A DNA stretch of 64,000 nt from Pseudomonadota bacterium. GTDB taxonomy: Bacteria > Pseudomonadota > Alphaproteobacteria > Rhizobiales > Devosiaceae. Shown one piece after another: positions 1 through 8,936 of the stretch; positions within the stretch are counted from its first letter, which is position 1; every line of letters starts with the position of its first letter. Where the stretch lies: the NCBI GenBank assembly GCA_023391095.1, contig JAEWBN010000001.1:1-64000 (forward strand), in the 5' to 3' direction. A program made the translations under genes and the position numbers. Below the pieces are notes generated by a model. The model saw only the letters and a list, made by a program, of their open reading frames with translations. It was not told where the DNA came from and made no database searches.

Positions 1-357
1 GTCGACGATACCGTCCCCTGCCCGCTTGGCCGCAAGCATGGCGGCTGTGAAGGGCGTGGCATAGACCGGCAGTTCGAATCCGGGCCACAGATCCAGCACG
101 GCGCCGTAGTGGTCCTCGTGGCTGTGAGTGAGGATCAAGGCCAGAACGTCGTCGGCATTCTCCTCGAGGAACTCCGGGTTGGGCATGATCAGCTCGATAC
201 CCGGCAGGCTGGGCCCGCCAAAAGTCACGCCGCAATCCACCACGATCCACTTGCGCGAGCGCTCCGGACCGAAGCCATAGGCCGCCATGTTCATTCCGAT
301 TTCGCCAACGCCGCCGAGCGGTACGAAAACGAGTTCATCCCTTTGGTTCTTAGCCAT
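1..357 (-). CDS. rnj: Ribonuclease J, N-terminal part (runs off the window)
   Basis: Only the first 119 codons are present; the gene continues past the left edge. The product is an RNase J type metallo-beta-lactamase/beta-CASP ribonuclease, which matures and degrades RNA in the cytoplasm. The zinc-binding motif HSHEDH lies at residues 78-83, after the glycine-rich start LGGVGEIGMN. The start at 357 gives the MAKNQRDELVFVPLGG N-terminus usual for alphaproteobacterial members. It follows birA in the same direction, 72 bases downstream, the arrangement often found after nuoN in this order. Confidence 0.93.
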   Translation of the reverse strand, partial: MAKNQRDELVFVPLGGVGEIGMNMAAYGFGPERSRKWIVVDCGVTFGGPSLPGIELIMPNPEFLEENADDVLALILTHSHEDHYGAVLDLWPGFELPVYATPFTAAMLAAKRAGDGIVD

Positions 358-429
358 GGGTTCTTATTCCTTCTGGTCGACGCGACGCCGGGCGAACTCT
401 GGTCGCCGGTCGCCACGCTTACGTTGTGG

Positions 430-1260
430 TCAGCTTCGGGCGCTGGCCGTTGCCCCAAAATGCACATCGCCAGCGGTGATCGGGAACCGCGAACCGTCGT
501 CGTCGCGGATAATCAACCGACCGCTGGAGTCGATGGTTTCAAATATGCCGCGCCGTACAACCCCGTCCTGCTGGACGGCAACCGGCGCGCCAATGCCGGC
601 GGCAGAAAGCCGCCATAGATCAAGCACGTTCGATACCCCGCGGCCGTCATCCCAAAGTCCGAAGACTTCGACCCAGGCATCCGAGAGCGCCTCGAACACA
701 TCCTCGGCGCTACGCTCGATCCCGAGCATCTGCAGGGATGTTGCCGGATAGGGCGTGTCCAAAGGCGCGCTGACGACATTCACCCCGCAACCGATAACGA
801 CGGCATGGCGGCCATCGGGCGTCTTGCAGGCTTCGAGCAGTATGCCCGACAGCTTTGCCCCGTCGGCCAGGACGTCGTTCGGCCATTTGAGCGCAATGCG
901 CGAGCGACCATCGGCGGCGTCTGCACCATCAATGCCGATCCTGACCGTGCCGTGTGGCATGACGGCGGAGAGGCCCCGATTCAGCGCGACGCCAGCGACG
1001 AAGCCCAGCGTCGCAATAAGATCGGGTGCTGCATCCGGAACGATGAGCAGACTGGCGGCAAGATTGCCGGGAACACTCTGCCACTGCCGGCCACGCCGGC
1101 CACGGCCGGACGTCTGGTGCCGTGCAGCAAACCAGATACCGCCTGGATCACCCGCGGCGGCTGCCGCGAGAGCCTCGCCGTTGGTGGAGCCAATTTCATC
1201 GAAGCCGGCGAGCCGGTAGCCCGCCGCCTTCGCCTTGGCTCCTAGAACGAAACCTGACAC
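430..1260 (-). CDS. birA: Biotin--[acetyl-CoA-carboxylase] ligase, monofunctional
   Basis: This 276-residue biotin protein ligase activates biotin as biotinyl-AMP and attaches it to the lysine of carboxylase carrier domains. The biotin/ATP loop GRGRRGRQW is at residues 52-60 and the KWPNDVL motif at 125-131; the small C-terminal domain follows. There is no N-terminal helix-turn-helix, so it is the short enzyme and not the BirA repressor form. Its start abuts the stop of nuoN (1261) with no gap, so it is probably co-transcribed with complex I genes although the functions are unrelated. Confidence 0.95.
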   Translation of the reverse strand: MSGFVLGAKAKAAGYRLAGFDEIGSTNGEALAAAAAGDPGGIWFAARHQTSGRGRRGRQWQSVPGNLAASLLIVPDAAPDLIATLGFVAGVALNRGLSAVMPHGTVRIGIDGADAADGRSRIALKWPNDVLADGAKLSGILLEACKTPDGRHAVVIGCGVNVVSAPLDTPYPATSLQMLGIERSAEDVFEALSDAWVEVFGLWDDGRGVSNVLDLWRLSAAGIGAPVAVQQDGVVRRGIFETIDSSGRLIIRDDDGSRFPITAGDVHFGATASARS

Positions 1261-2709
1261 CTAGAACAGGCTTCCTGCGGCGTTTCGCGCCAGGACCGAG
1301 AGCGGACTGCCGATGGTGAAATAGTAGGTCACGATCAGGAAGCCGAAGACGGCCATGATGATGTTGAGCTCACCCGGCACGGCGATGAAGTCGGCCTTGG
1401 GCTCGTCAAAATACATCACCTTGACGACGCGCAGATAGTAGAAGGCGCTGATGGCCGAAGCCAGCATGCCAATCACGGCCAGCACATAGAGATTGGCTTC
1501 GATGGCCGCCAGGAACACCATCCACTTGGCAAAGAAGCCAGCGAGCGGCGGCAGACCGATCAGCGAGAACATGACGATAGCCATGATCGCTGCAACGAAC
1601 GGACGAGCCTTCGAAGCCCCAGCGAGGTCGTCGATGGTCTCGACATAACCGCCGGTGGTTGTGCGCAGCGACAGGATGCACGCGAACAGCGCAACCGTCA
1701 TGCCGACATAGATGGCCATATAGGTCGCAACACCCTCAACGCCAACCTGCGTGCCCGAGGACAGGCCAACCAGGGCAAAGCCCACATGGCCGATCGAGGA
1801 ATAGGCAATCAGGCGCTTGATCGACTTCTGGCCGATGGCTGCAAAGGCAGCCAGGACCATGGAGGCGATCGAGATGAAGATGATGATCTGCTGCCAGTCG
1901 CCGGTAATCGGGGCAAAGGTGTCGATCACGAGACGGATCATCAGGCTCATCGCCGCGACCTTGGGGGCCATGGCGAAGAATGCCGTCACCGGAGTGGGCG
2001 CGCCTTCATAGACGTCGGGCGTCCACATGTGGAACGGAACCGCCGAAATCTTGAACGCGACACCGGCCAGGAGGAAGACCAGACCGAAAATCAGGCCAAT
2101 CGAGCGGCCCTCGGCCGAGATTGCGACCACGATCTCGGAGAGATTGGTGTGCCCGGTGAAGCCATAGACCAGGGATGCGCCGTAGAGCAGCATGCCCGAG
2201 GACAAAGCGCCCAGCACAAAGTACTTGAGGCCGGCTTCGGTCGCGCGGCTGTCGTCGCGCTTGATGGCCGCCATCACGTAAAGCGCCAGCGACTGCAGCT
2301 CGAGACCGACATAGAGGCTCATCAGGTCATTGGCCGAAACCATCACCATCATGCCCAGCGTCGCGAGGACGGCGAGGATGGAGTACTCGTACTTGTGGAT
2401 GCCGTGCTCTTCGGCATTGCTGAGGCCGAGGATCAGCGCCAGGGCGGCACCGCCGAGGACCAGCACCTTCATGTAGCGCGCGAAGGCGTCGGCAATGAAC
2501 AGGCCGTTGAAGATCACGCCGTCGACCGGCTGGGCGACCACCAGGAGTCCGGTCACCGCCACGAGAATGATGGCGAGCCAGGAGACCAGGCTCGACTTTT
2601 CCTTGTTGACTATAACGCCGATGATGATCAGCGCCAGCGCGCCAACAGCCATAAGCAGTTCCGGATAGGCCGGAGCCAGGCTCGCGAAATCGGTAATGTC
2701 AGAGTTCAC
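1261..2709 (-). CDS. nuoN: NADH-quinone oxidoreductase subunit N
   Basis: NuoN is one of the three antiporter-like proton-pumping subunits of respiratory complex I in the cytoplasmic membrane. The 482-residue protein is almost wholly hydrophobic, with about 14 expected membrane helices. It shows the Proton_antipo_M pattern, including a lysine-containing helix near KSIKRLIAYSSIGHVGFAL and the conserved HMWTPDVYEGAPTPVTAFF. Length is normal for the family. It is the last nuo gene and lies 9 bases after nuoM. Confidence 0.97.
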   Translation of the reverse strand: MNSDITDFASLAPAYPELLMAVGALALIIIGVIVNKEKSSLVSWLAIILVAVTGLLVVAQPVDGVIFNGLFIADAFARYMKVLVLGGAALALILGLSNAEEHGIHKYEYSILAVLATLGMMVMVSANDLMSLYVGLELQSLALYVMAAIKRDDSRATEAGLKYFVLGALSSGMLLYGASLVYGFTGHTNLSEIVVAISAEGRSIGLIFGLVFLLAGVAFKISAVPFHMWTPDVYEGAPTPVTAFFAMAPKVAAMSLMIRLVIDTFAPITGDWQQIIIFISIASMVLAAFAAIGQKSIKRLIAYSSIGHVGFALVGLSSGTQVGVEGVATYMAIYVGMTVALFACILSLRTTTGGYVETIDDLAGASKARPFVAAIMAIVMFSLIGLPPLAGFFAKWMVFLAAIEANLYVLAVIGMLASAISAFYYLRVVKVMYFDEPKADFIAVPGELNIIMAVFGFLIVTYYFTIGSPLSVLARNAAGSLF

Positions 2710-2718
2710 GACAGTCTC

Positions 2719-4290
2719 CTAGTGCGAAGCGGCGGGCTCGGCGGCCGGCTGGGCCTCGCCCGTGGGCGCGGCATAGTTCAGTTCGATGCGCTGGTCGGCC
2801 AGATCGACGGCAGGGTCGCGACCGACAGCGGACGAATAGTGGGACACGAGATTGTCCACGGCGCTGGCCGTCGTATCGAGGATCGGTGCAGGATAGAAAC
2901 CGAACACGACCGTCATGACGATCAGCGGATAAAGGACGACCTTCTCGCGCAGATTGAGATCGAGAATGCCCTTGAGGCTGTCCTTGGTCAGTGCACCAAA
3001 GATCACCCGGCGGTAGAGCCACAGGGCATAGCCGGCCGACAGGATCACGCCAAAGGCTGCGAAGAAGGCAACCCAGGTGTTGATCTGGAACACGGCCATC
3101 AGGGTGAGGAACTCACCCACGAAGCCCGACGTACCCGGCAGGCCGACATTGGCCATGGTGAACACCATGAACGCAAAGGCATAGCGTGGCATGCGCTCCA
3201 CAAGGCCGCCATAGGCAGAAATCTCGCGAGTATGCATGCGGTCATAGATGACGCCGACGCAGAGGAAGAGTGCGCCCGAAACGATACCGTGGCTGATCAT
3301 CTGGAACATGGCGCCCTGAATACCCAGCGCGTTGCCCGCGAAGATACCCATGGTCACGAAGCCCATATGCGCGACGGACGAGTAGGCGATCAGCTTCTTG
3401 ATGTCCGTCTGCACCAGCGCAATCAGCGAGGTCAGGATGATGGCCGCGACCGAGAGCACGAAGACGAAGTTCGCGAACTGGGCCGAGGCCTCCGGGAACA
3501 TCGGCAGCGAGAAGCGCAGGAAGCCGTAGCCGCCCAGCTTGAGCAGGATGGCAGCCAGGATCACCGAACCAGCGGTCGGCGCCTGCACGTGCGCTTCCGG
3601 CAGCCAGCGGTGGAACGGCCACATCGGCATCTTGACCGCGAGCGAGGCAAAGAAGGCCAGCCACAGCCAGGTCTGCATGCCGACCGGGAACTGATGGGTC
3701 AACAGCTTGGTGATGTCGGTGGTGCCGGCATCCCAATACATGGCCATCATGGCGAGCAGCATCAGCACCGAGCCGACGAAGGTGTAGAAGAAGAACTTGT
3801 ACGCCGCCTGGATACGGGCCGAGCCACCCCAGATGCCGATGATCAGGAACATCGGCAGGAGCGTGCCTTCGAAGAAGACATAGAACATGGCCAGATCGAG
3901 CGTGGTGAACACGCCGATCATCAGCGTTTCGAGCACGAGGAATACGATCATGTATTCCTTGAAGCGGAGGTCCACTTCCCAGCTCGAGATCACCACGGCG
4001 GGCATGAGCAGTGCGGTCAGCACCACGAACAGCACCGAGATGCCGTCCACGCCGACGCGATAGCCGATGCTGTCGCCGATCCAGGGCATGTTGACCACGA
4101 ACTGGAAGCCCGAGTTCGACGGATCGAACGCGTTCCAGAGCGCCAGAGACAGGGCGAAGACCACGACAGTCGTCGCCAGCGATATCCAGCGCAGTGCGCT
4201 CGTCGCCGTCTTTGGCGTCACCAGAAGAATGGCAGCACCCAGAATGGGCAGCCAGGTGACGAGCGTGAGGATCGAATTTTCGAAGGTCAT
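2719..4290 (-). CDS. nuoM: NADH-quinone oxidoreductase subunit M
   Basis: NuoM is a 523-residue antiporter-like subunit of complex I, a polytopic inner-membrane protein that pumps protons. Visible family marks are MPMWPFHRWLPEAHVQAPT and DIKKLIAYSSVAHMGFV, which carry the conserved channel histidine and lysines. The last 25 residues form an Ala/Pro/Glu-rich tail. It overlaps the nuoL stop by one base at 4290, so translation is probably coupled. Confidence 0.97.
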   Translation of the reverse strand: MTFENSILTLVTWLPILGAAILLVTPKTATSALRWISLATTVVVFALSLALWNAFDPSNSGFQFVVNMPWIGDSIGYRVGVDGISVLFVVLTALLMPAVVISSWEVDLRFKEYMIVFLVLETLMIGVFTTLDLAMFYVFFEGTLLPMFLIIGIWGGSARIQAAYKFFFYTFVGSVLMLLAMMAMYWDAGTTDITKLLTHQFPVGMQTWLWLAFFASLAVKMPMWPFHRWLPEAHVQAPTAGSVILAAILLKLGGYGFLRFSLPMFPEASAQFANFVFVLSVAAIILTSLIALVQTDIKKLIAYSSVAHMGFVTMGIFAGNALGIQGAMFQMISHGIVSGALFLCVGVIYDRMHTREISAYGGLVERMPRYAFAFMVFTMANVGLPGTSGFVGEFLTLMAVFQINTWVAFFAAFGVILSAGYALWLYRRVIFGALTKDSLKGILDLNLREKVVLYPLIVMTVVFGFYPAPILDTTASAVDNLVSHYSSAVGRDPAVDLADQRIELNYAAPTGEAQPAAEPAASH

Positions 4291-6386
4291 CAGATGAGCC
4301 CCCCGGCCGTAATGGCCCAGGTCAGCAGCGCCGCGATGCCGATGAGCATGGCGAAGGCATAGTGATAGAGATAGCCGGACTGCAGCTTGACGACCCAGCT
4401 GGTGACATTCTGCACACGACGGCCCAGGCCCTCGGTGATCTTGCCGTCCACCAGCCAGTCATCGAAGCCTTTCCAGACCGAGTTGCCGATCCACAGCGCG
4501 GGGCGCACGAAGATCGTGTTGTAGAGCTCGTCGAAGTACCACTTGTTGAGCAGGAACTTGTAGAGCCCCGGATTGGAAGCCGCCAGGCGCGCTGGAGTGT
4601 CCGGACGCTTTATGTACATGTACCAGGCGGCGACAAAGCCGATGATCATGGAGATCGTGGCGCTCCACTTCACCCAGAGCGGCACGTGGTGCGCGTCTTC
4701 GATGATCTGGTGGTCGACATAGATCGAGCCGGCGAAGAAGTGTTCGATATGCTCCACGTCATGGAAGAACATGCCGTAGAACACGACGCCTGCCAGCACA
4801 GCACCGACAGCCAGCACATAGAGCGGCACCAGCATCACGTTGGGCGCCTCATGGGCATTGTCATAGGCCGAACCATGGTGGTGGTCGTGCGCATGGTCAT
4901 GACCATGGTGCTCGTCGTGGCTTTCCGGGTCGGAATGAGCCGGGTCCGGATGCGGGCCTTCGCCATGGTGCTGCGCATCGCGCGGCGAACCGTGGAAAGT
5001 CAGGTGGACAAGGCGCCAGGAATAGAAGCTCGTGAACAGAGCCGCGATCACCAGAAGCCAGAAGGCCATGCTGCCGAGGTTGCCGCCATAGGCATAGGCG
5101 CTTTCGATGATGGCGTCCTTGGAGAAGAAGCCGGCAAAACCGAAATTGGTGCCCGGGATACCGACGCCGGTCAGCGCCAGCGTACCGATCATCATCATCG
5201 CATAGGTGATGGGGATCTTTTTCCGGAGGCCGCCCATGTTCCGCATGTCCTGCTCATGGTGCATGGCGTGAATGACAGCGCCAGCGCCAAGGAACAACAG
5301 CGCCTTGAAGAAGGCGTGGGTGAAGAGGTGATAAACGCCCGCCGAGTAGGCCCCTACCCCAAGCGCCACGAACATGTAGCCGAGCTGCGAACAGGTCGAA
5401 TAGGCGATCACGCGCTTGATGTCGTTCTGCACGAGGCCAACCGTCGCCGCAAAGAAGGCGGTGATGGCGCCGATGGCGATGATGACGTTAAGCGCGAAGG
5501 GCGAGGTTTCAAACAGCGGCGACAGACGCGCCACCATGAACACACCCGCGGTCACCATGGTTGCGGCATGGATGAGGGCCGACACCGGGGTCGGGCCTTC
5601 CATGGCGTCCGGCAGCCAGGTGTGCAGCAGGAACTGCGCCGACTTGCCCATGGCGCCCATGAACAGCAGCAGGCAGATGACCGTCATCGCGTCGAGGTTC
5701 CAGGACAGGAACTGGATGGTCGGCATGCCCGTCGAGGCAAACTCGTCGACAGCGGCAAATGCGCCATCGAACCCGATCTGGCCCAGCACCAGGAACGAGC
5801 CGAAGATGCCAAGCAGAAAGCCGAAGTCACCCACGCGGTTGACGATGAATGCCTTCATGGCTGCGGCCGACGCGGAGGGCTTGGTGTACCAGAAGCCGAT
5901 CAGCAGATACGAAGCCAGGCCCACGCCTTCCCAGCCGAAGAACATCTGCAGGAAGTTGTCGGCGGTCACCAGCATCAGCATGGCGAAGGTAAAGAGCGAT
6001 AGGTAGGCGAAGAAGCGCGAACGGTGCGGATCTTCGTTCATGTAGCCGATGGAATAGAGGTGCACGAGCGCCGAGACGGTATTGACCACAACCAGCATGA
6101 TGGCGGTCAGCGTATCGACACGCAGGATCCAGCGCAGATCCATATCGCCGACCTGGATCCAGCGCATGACCTCAACCTTGAGGACCGCCGCATGTCCGTC
6201 ACCGGAGGCGCCCACCAGACCATCGCCGAAGGCGATGGGGATGAAGACGATCCAGCTCAGCACAGCCGCAACGATCAGCAGGCCGGTGGTGATGAATTCA
6301 GAGGGGCGGTGCCCGATCTGGCGGCCCAACAGGCCGGCAATAAGCGCCCCGATGAGGGGCAGGAAAACAATCGCCTGAATGATCAT
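4290..6386 (-). CDS. nuoL: NADH-quinone oxidoreductase subunit L
   Basis: NuoL is the largest antiporter-like subunit, placed at the distal end of the complex I membrane arm, with a long lateral helix. The 698-residue protein has the usual motifs FFGWEGVGLASYLLIGFW, LHTWLPDAMEGPTPVSALIH and DIKRVIAYSTCSQLGYM. Residues of roughly 465-515 form a loop very rich in histidine and aspartate (positions about 4840-5000), after FYSWRLVHLTFHGSPRDA and before the next membrane helix. The C-terminal helix region is intact. Confidence 0.97.
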   Translation of the reverse strand: MIIQAIVFLPLIGALIAGLLGRQIGHRPSEFITTGLLIVAAVLSWIVFIPIAFGDGLVGASGDGHAAVLKVEVMRWIQVGDMDLRWILRVDTLTAIMLVVVNTVSALVHLYSIGYMNEDPHRSRFFAYLSLFTFAMLMLVTADNFLQMFFGWEGVGLASYLLIGFWYTKPSASAAAMKAFIVNRVGDFGFLLGIFGSFLVLGQIGFDGAFAAVDEFASTGMPTIQFLSWNLDAMTVICLLLFMGAMGKSAQFLLHTWLPDAMEGPTPVSALIHAATMVTAGVFMVARLSPLFETSPFALNVIIAIGAITAFFAATVGLVQNDIKRVIAYSTCSQLGYMFVALGVGAYSAGVYHLFTHAFFKALLFLGAGAVIHAMHHEQDMRNMGGLRKKIPITYAMMMIGTLALTGVGIPGTNFGFAGFFSKDAIIESAYAYGGNLGSMAFWLLVIAALFTSFYSWRLVHLTFHGSPRDAQHHGEGPHPDPAHSDPESHDEHHGHDHAHDHHHGSAYDNAHEAPNVMLVPLYVLAVGAVLAGVVFYGMFFHDVEHIEHFFAGSIYVDHQIIEDAHHVPLWVKWSATISMIIGFVAAWYMYIKRPDTPARLAASNPGLYKFLLNKWYFDELYNTIFVRPALWIGNSVWKGFDDWLVDGKITEGLGRRVQNVTSWVVKLQSGYLYHYAFAMLIGIAALLTWAITAGGLI

Positions 6387-6397
6387 AGCGTCAGCTC

Positions 6398-6712
6398 TCA
6401 GCCCTTCATCATATTGACGTCTTCAACCGCGATGGAGCCGCGGTTGCGGTAGAAGATGACCAGAATGGCCAGACCGATAGCCGCTTCCGCAGCCGCAACG
6501 GTCAGGATAATCAGCGCGAAGATCTGGCCTTGCAGATCATTGAGATGCGCGCTGAAGGCGACCAGGTTCAGGTTCACCGCAAGCAGGATCAATTCCACCG
6601 ACATGAGGATGACGATGATGTTCTTGCGGTTGATGAAGATGCCGAACACGCCCAGCGTGAACAGGATTGCCGCGACGGTCAGGTAATGACCGAGCCCGAT
6701 TTCCAAGCCCAT
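6398..6712 (-). CDS. nuoK: NADH-quinone oxidoreductase subunit K
   Basis: NuoK is a small three-helix membrane subunit of complex I at the junction of the proton channels. The product has 104 residues, and the family usually 100-105. Conserved glutamates lie in the helices, one in VILMSVELILLAVNLNLVAF and one in VAAAEAAIGLAILV. It sits 9 bases after nuoJ and 11 bases before nuoL. Confidence 0.96.
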   Translation of the reverse strand: MGLEIGLGHYLTVAAILFTLGVFGIFINRKNIIVILMSVELILLAVNLNLVAFSAHLNDLQGQIFALIILTVAAAEAAIGLAILVIFYRNRGSIAVEDVNMMKG

Positions 6713-6721
6713 ATTAGCCCC

Positions 6722-7330
6722 CTATAGTCCCTGACCGCTCTTGACCTTGACGACCTTGAGCGTGTCGCTGGCCTTGCGACCGATCTGCGCTGCAGTGTCC
6801 TGCCGCTTGATGCCCGGGCGATGCCGCAGCGTCAGCACGATGGCGCCGAGCATGGCAACCAGCAGCACAGCCGCCGCGCCCTGGAACAGGAAGATGTAGC
6901 GCGTGTAAAGCACCTGCCCGATGGCGCGGGTGTTTTCCACCGTCGCGTCGATGGGAAGGGCCGAGCCGCTGGCCGCTTCGGGCGCAAGGAAGGCACTGCC
7001 GGCGACCAGGAGAAGCTCGAGCAGCAGCACCACGCCGACGAGAATGCCGATCGGTGCATATTGCAACAGACCGGACTTCAGCTCTGCGAAGTCCACGTCG
7101 AGCATCATCACGACGAAGAGGAACAGCACGGCAACCGCGCCCACATAGACGACGATCAGGATCAGCGCCAGGAACTCGGCGCCGGCCAGCATGAACAGCC
7201 CCGCCGCGTTGACGAAGGTCAGGATCAGGAAAAGCACGGCATGAACCGGGTTGCGCGCCGAAATGACCATGAAGGCCGAAGCGACGGCAACTGCCGAGAA
7301 AACGTAGAAGAAGAACAGTGGAAGTGTCAT
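6722..7330 (-). CDS. nuoJ: NADH-quinone oxidoreductase subunit J
   Basis: NuoJ is a five-helix membrane subunit of complex I. The 202-residue protein starts with a hydrophobic helix and carries the family pattern NPVHAVLFLILTFVNAAGLF and IVVYVGAVAVLFLFVVMML. The C-terminal 35 residues are polar and basic and probably cytoplasmic. It lies 11 bases downstream of nuoI. Confidence 0.96.
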   Translation of the reverse strand: MTLPLFFFYVFSAVAVASAFMVISARNPVHAVLFLILTFVNAAGLFMLAGAEFLALILIVVYVGAVAVLFLFVVMMLDVDFAELKSGLLQYAPIGILVGVVLLLELLLVAGSAFLAPEAASGSALPIDATVENTRAIGQVLYTRYIFLFQGAAAVLLVAMLGAIVLTLRHRPGIKRQDTAAQIGRKASDTLKVVKVKSGQGL

Positions 7331-7341
7331 GCTCTTCCCTC

Positions 7342-7830
7342 TCAGCGGTAAGGCGCGTCGGCGGCAATGTTGGCCGCGATTTCACGCTCCCAACGGTCGC
7401 CGTTGCTGAGGAGCTTTTCCTTGTTGAAGTAGAGCTCTTCGCGCGTTTCGGTTGCGAATTCGAAGTTCGGACCTTCCACGATGGCGTCCACCGGGCAGGC
7501 TTCCTGGCAGAAGCCGCAATAGATGCACTTCACCATGTCGATGTCGTAGCGCACGGTGCGGCGGGTACCGTCATTCTGGCGCGGGCCAGCTTCAATAGTG
7601 ATCGCCTGGGCCGGGCAAATGGCTTCGCACAGCTTGCAGGCAATGCAGCGTTCTTCGCCATTGGGATAGCGGCGCAGAGCGTGCTCACCACGGAAGCGCG
7701 GGCTCACGTGACCCTTTTCGAAGGGGTAGTTGATGGTCGGCTTGGGCGAAAAGAAATAGCGCATGGCCAGGAAAAAGGCCGAGACGAATTCCTTCAGCAG
7801 CAGCGTGTTGACGAGTTGTCCGGCGCGCAT
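7342..7830 (-). CDS. nuoI: NADH-quinone oxidoreductase subunit I
   Basis: NuoI is the peripheral-arm subunit carrying two [4Fe-4S] clusters (N6a/N6b) that pass electrons towards NuoB. The ligand sets CIACKLCEAICP and CIYCGFCQEACP are both complete. The ATG at 7830 gives a 162-residue protein of normal length; the frame stays open further upstream, but that stretch overlaps nuoH and has no family similarity. The nuoH stop and this start overlap by one base (TGATG), so translation is likely coupled. Confidence 0.96.
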   Translation of the reverse strand: MRAGQLVNTLLLKEFVSAFFLAMRYFFSPKPTINYPFEKGHVSPRFRGEHALRRYPNGEERCIACKLCEAICPAQAITIEAGPRQNDGTRRTVRYDIDMVKCIYCGFCQEACPVDAIVEGPNFEFATETREELYFNKEKLLSNGDRWEREIAANIAADAPYR

Positions 7831-8927
7831 CAGGCGACTCCTCCGTGCCAGCCCCAGCCGGTCAGCTGCAGGACAAAGGCGACGATCACAACCATGATCA
7901 GCGACAGAGGCAGGAACAGCTTCCAGCCGATCCGCATGAGCTGGTCGTAGCGGTAACGGGGGACCATGGCCTTGGCCATGGCAATGAAGAAGAACATCAT
8001 GCTGACCTTGATGAAGAACCAGATGATGCCCGGGATCCAGGTGAAGGGCGGCAGATCGATCGGCGCGGCCCATCCGCCAAGAAACAGGATGGTGGCCATG
8101 GCGCACATCAGCAGGATCGAAATGTATTCGCCCAGCATGAACAGCAGGTATGGCGTTGCCGAATATTCGGTCATGAAGCCGGCCACGAGTTCGGATTCAC
8201 CTTCGGCGAAGTCGAAAGGCGGGCGGTTCGTTTCGGCCAGGGCCGAAATGTAGAACACCACGAACATCGGGAAAAGCGGCAGCCAGAACCAGTTGAGGAA
8301 GCTCAGCCACGGCACGCCCAGCATGTGGGCCAGGCCCATTTCACCCTGCGCAACGACGATGTCGTTGAGGTTCAGCGAACCGACGCAGAGCAGAACGGTG
8401 ATGATGACGAGGCCGATGGAGACTTCGTAGGACACCATCTGCGCAGCAGCACGGATCGAGCCGAAGAACGGGTACTTCGAGTTCGAGGCCCAGCCGCCGA
8501 TGATGACGCCGTAGACGCCCAGCGAAGAAATGGCGAGCAGATAGAGAATGCCCACATTGATGTCGGCCATTGCCCAGCCATCGCTGACCGGCACCACGGC
8601 CCAGCCGGCCAGAGCCAGCGTCGCGGTGATCAGCGGGGCGGCCAGGAACAGCACCTTGTCGGCACCAGCAGGAATAACAGCTTCCTTGAGCACGAACTTG
8701 AGCAAGTCGGCAAAGGATTGCAGCAGGCCGAAGGGACCAACCACGTTCGGGCCGCGACGCAGCTGAACGGCAGCCCAGATCTTGCGGTCACCCAGAAGGA
8801 TGAACGCGGTGAAGATCAGGAGGCCGACCAGCAGAGCCAGCGCTTTGTAGACGAAGCCGACCTGCGTACCCCAGCCGAGAACCGGAACACCAAGCAGATA
8901 GTCGAGGGCAGCGTTGATAAAGTCCAT
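7830..8927 (-). CDS. nuoH: NADH-quinone oxidoreductase subunit H
   Basis: NuoH is the membrane subunit that forms the quinone chamber with NuoB and NuoD. The 365-residue protein is polytopic and has the conserved segments LLGDRKIWAAVQLRRGPNVV, AETNRPPFDFAEGESELVAG and the C-terminal PRYRYDQLMRIGWK. Length is normal for alphaproteobacteria, which have an N-terminal extension compared with E. coli. Confidence 0.97.
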   Translation of the reverse strand: MDFINAALDYLLGVPVLGWGTQVGFVYKALALLVGLLIFTAFILLGDRKIWAAVQLRRGPNVVGPFGLLQSFADLLKFVLKEAVIPAGADKVLFLAAPLITATLALAGWAVVPVSDGWAMADINVGILYLLAISSLGVYGVIIGGWASNSKYPFFGSIRAAAQMVSYEVSIGLVIITVLLCVGSLNLNDIVVAQGEMGLAHMLGVPWLSFLNWFWLPLFPMFVVFYISALAETNRPPFDFAEGESELVAGFMTEYSATPYLLFMLGEYISILLMCAMATILFLGGWAAPIDLPPFTWIPGIIWFFIKVSMMFFFIAMAKAMVPRYRYDQLMRIGWKLFLPLSLIMVVIVAFVLQLTGWGWHGGVA

Positions 8928-8936
8928 GGTGCTCCC

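Noticed and set aside
1786..4362. An 858-codon open frame on the plus strand opposite nuoN and nuoM
   Set aside because: Its product is a low-complexity His/Glu/Asp/Gln/Arg-rich chain with no fold-like pattern. It is the antisense mirror of conserved membrane proteins in GC-rich DNA.
4362..6002. A 546-codon plus-strand frame opposite nuoL
   Set aside because: Antisense of the NuoL coding sequence, rich in His and Arg because of codon mirror effects; no start signal or family.
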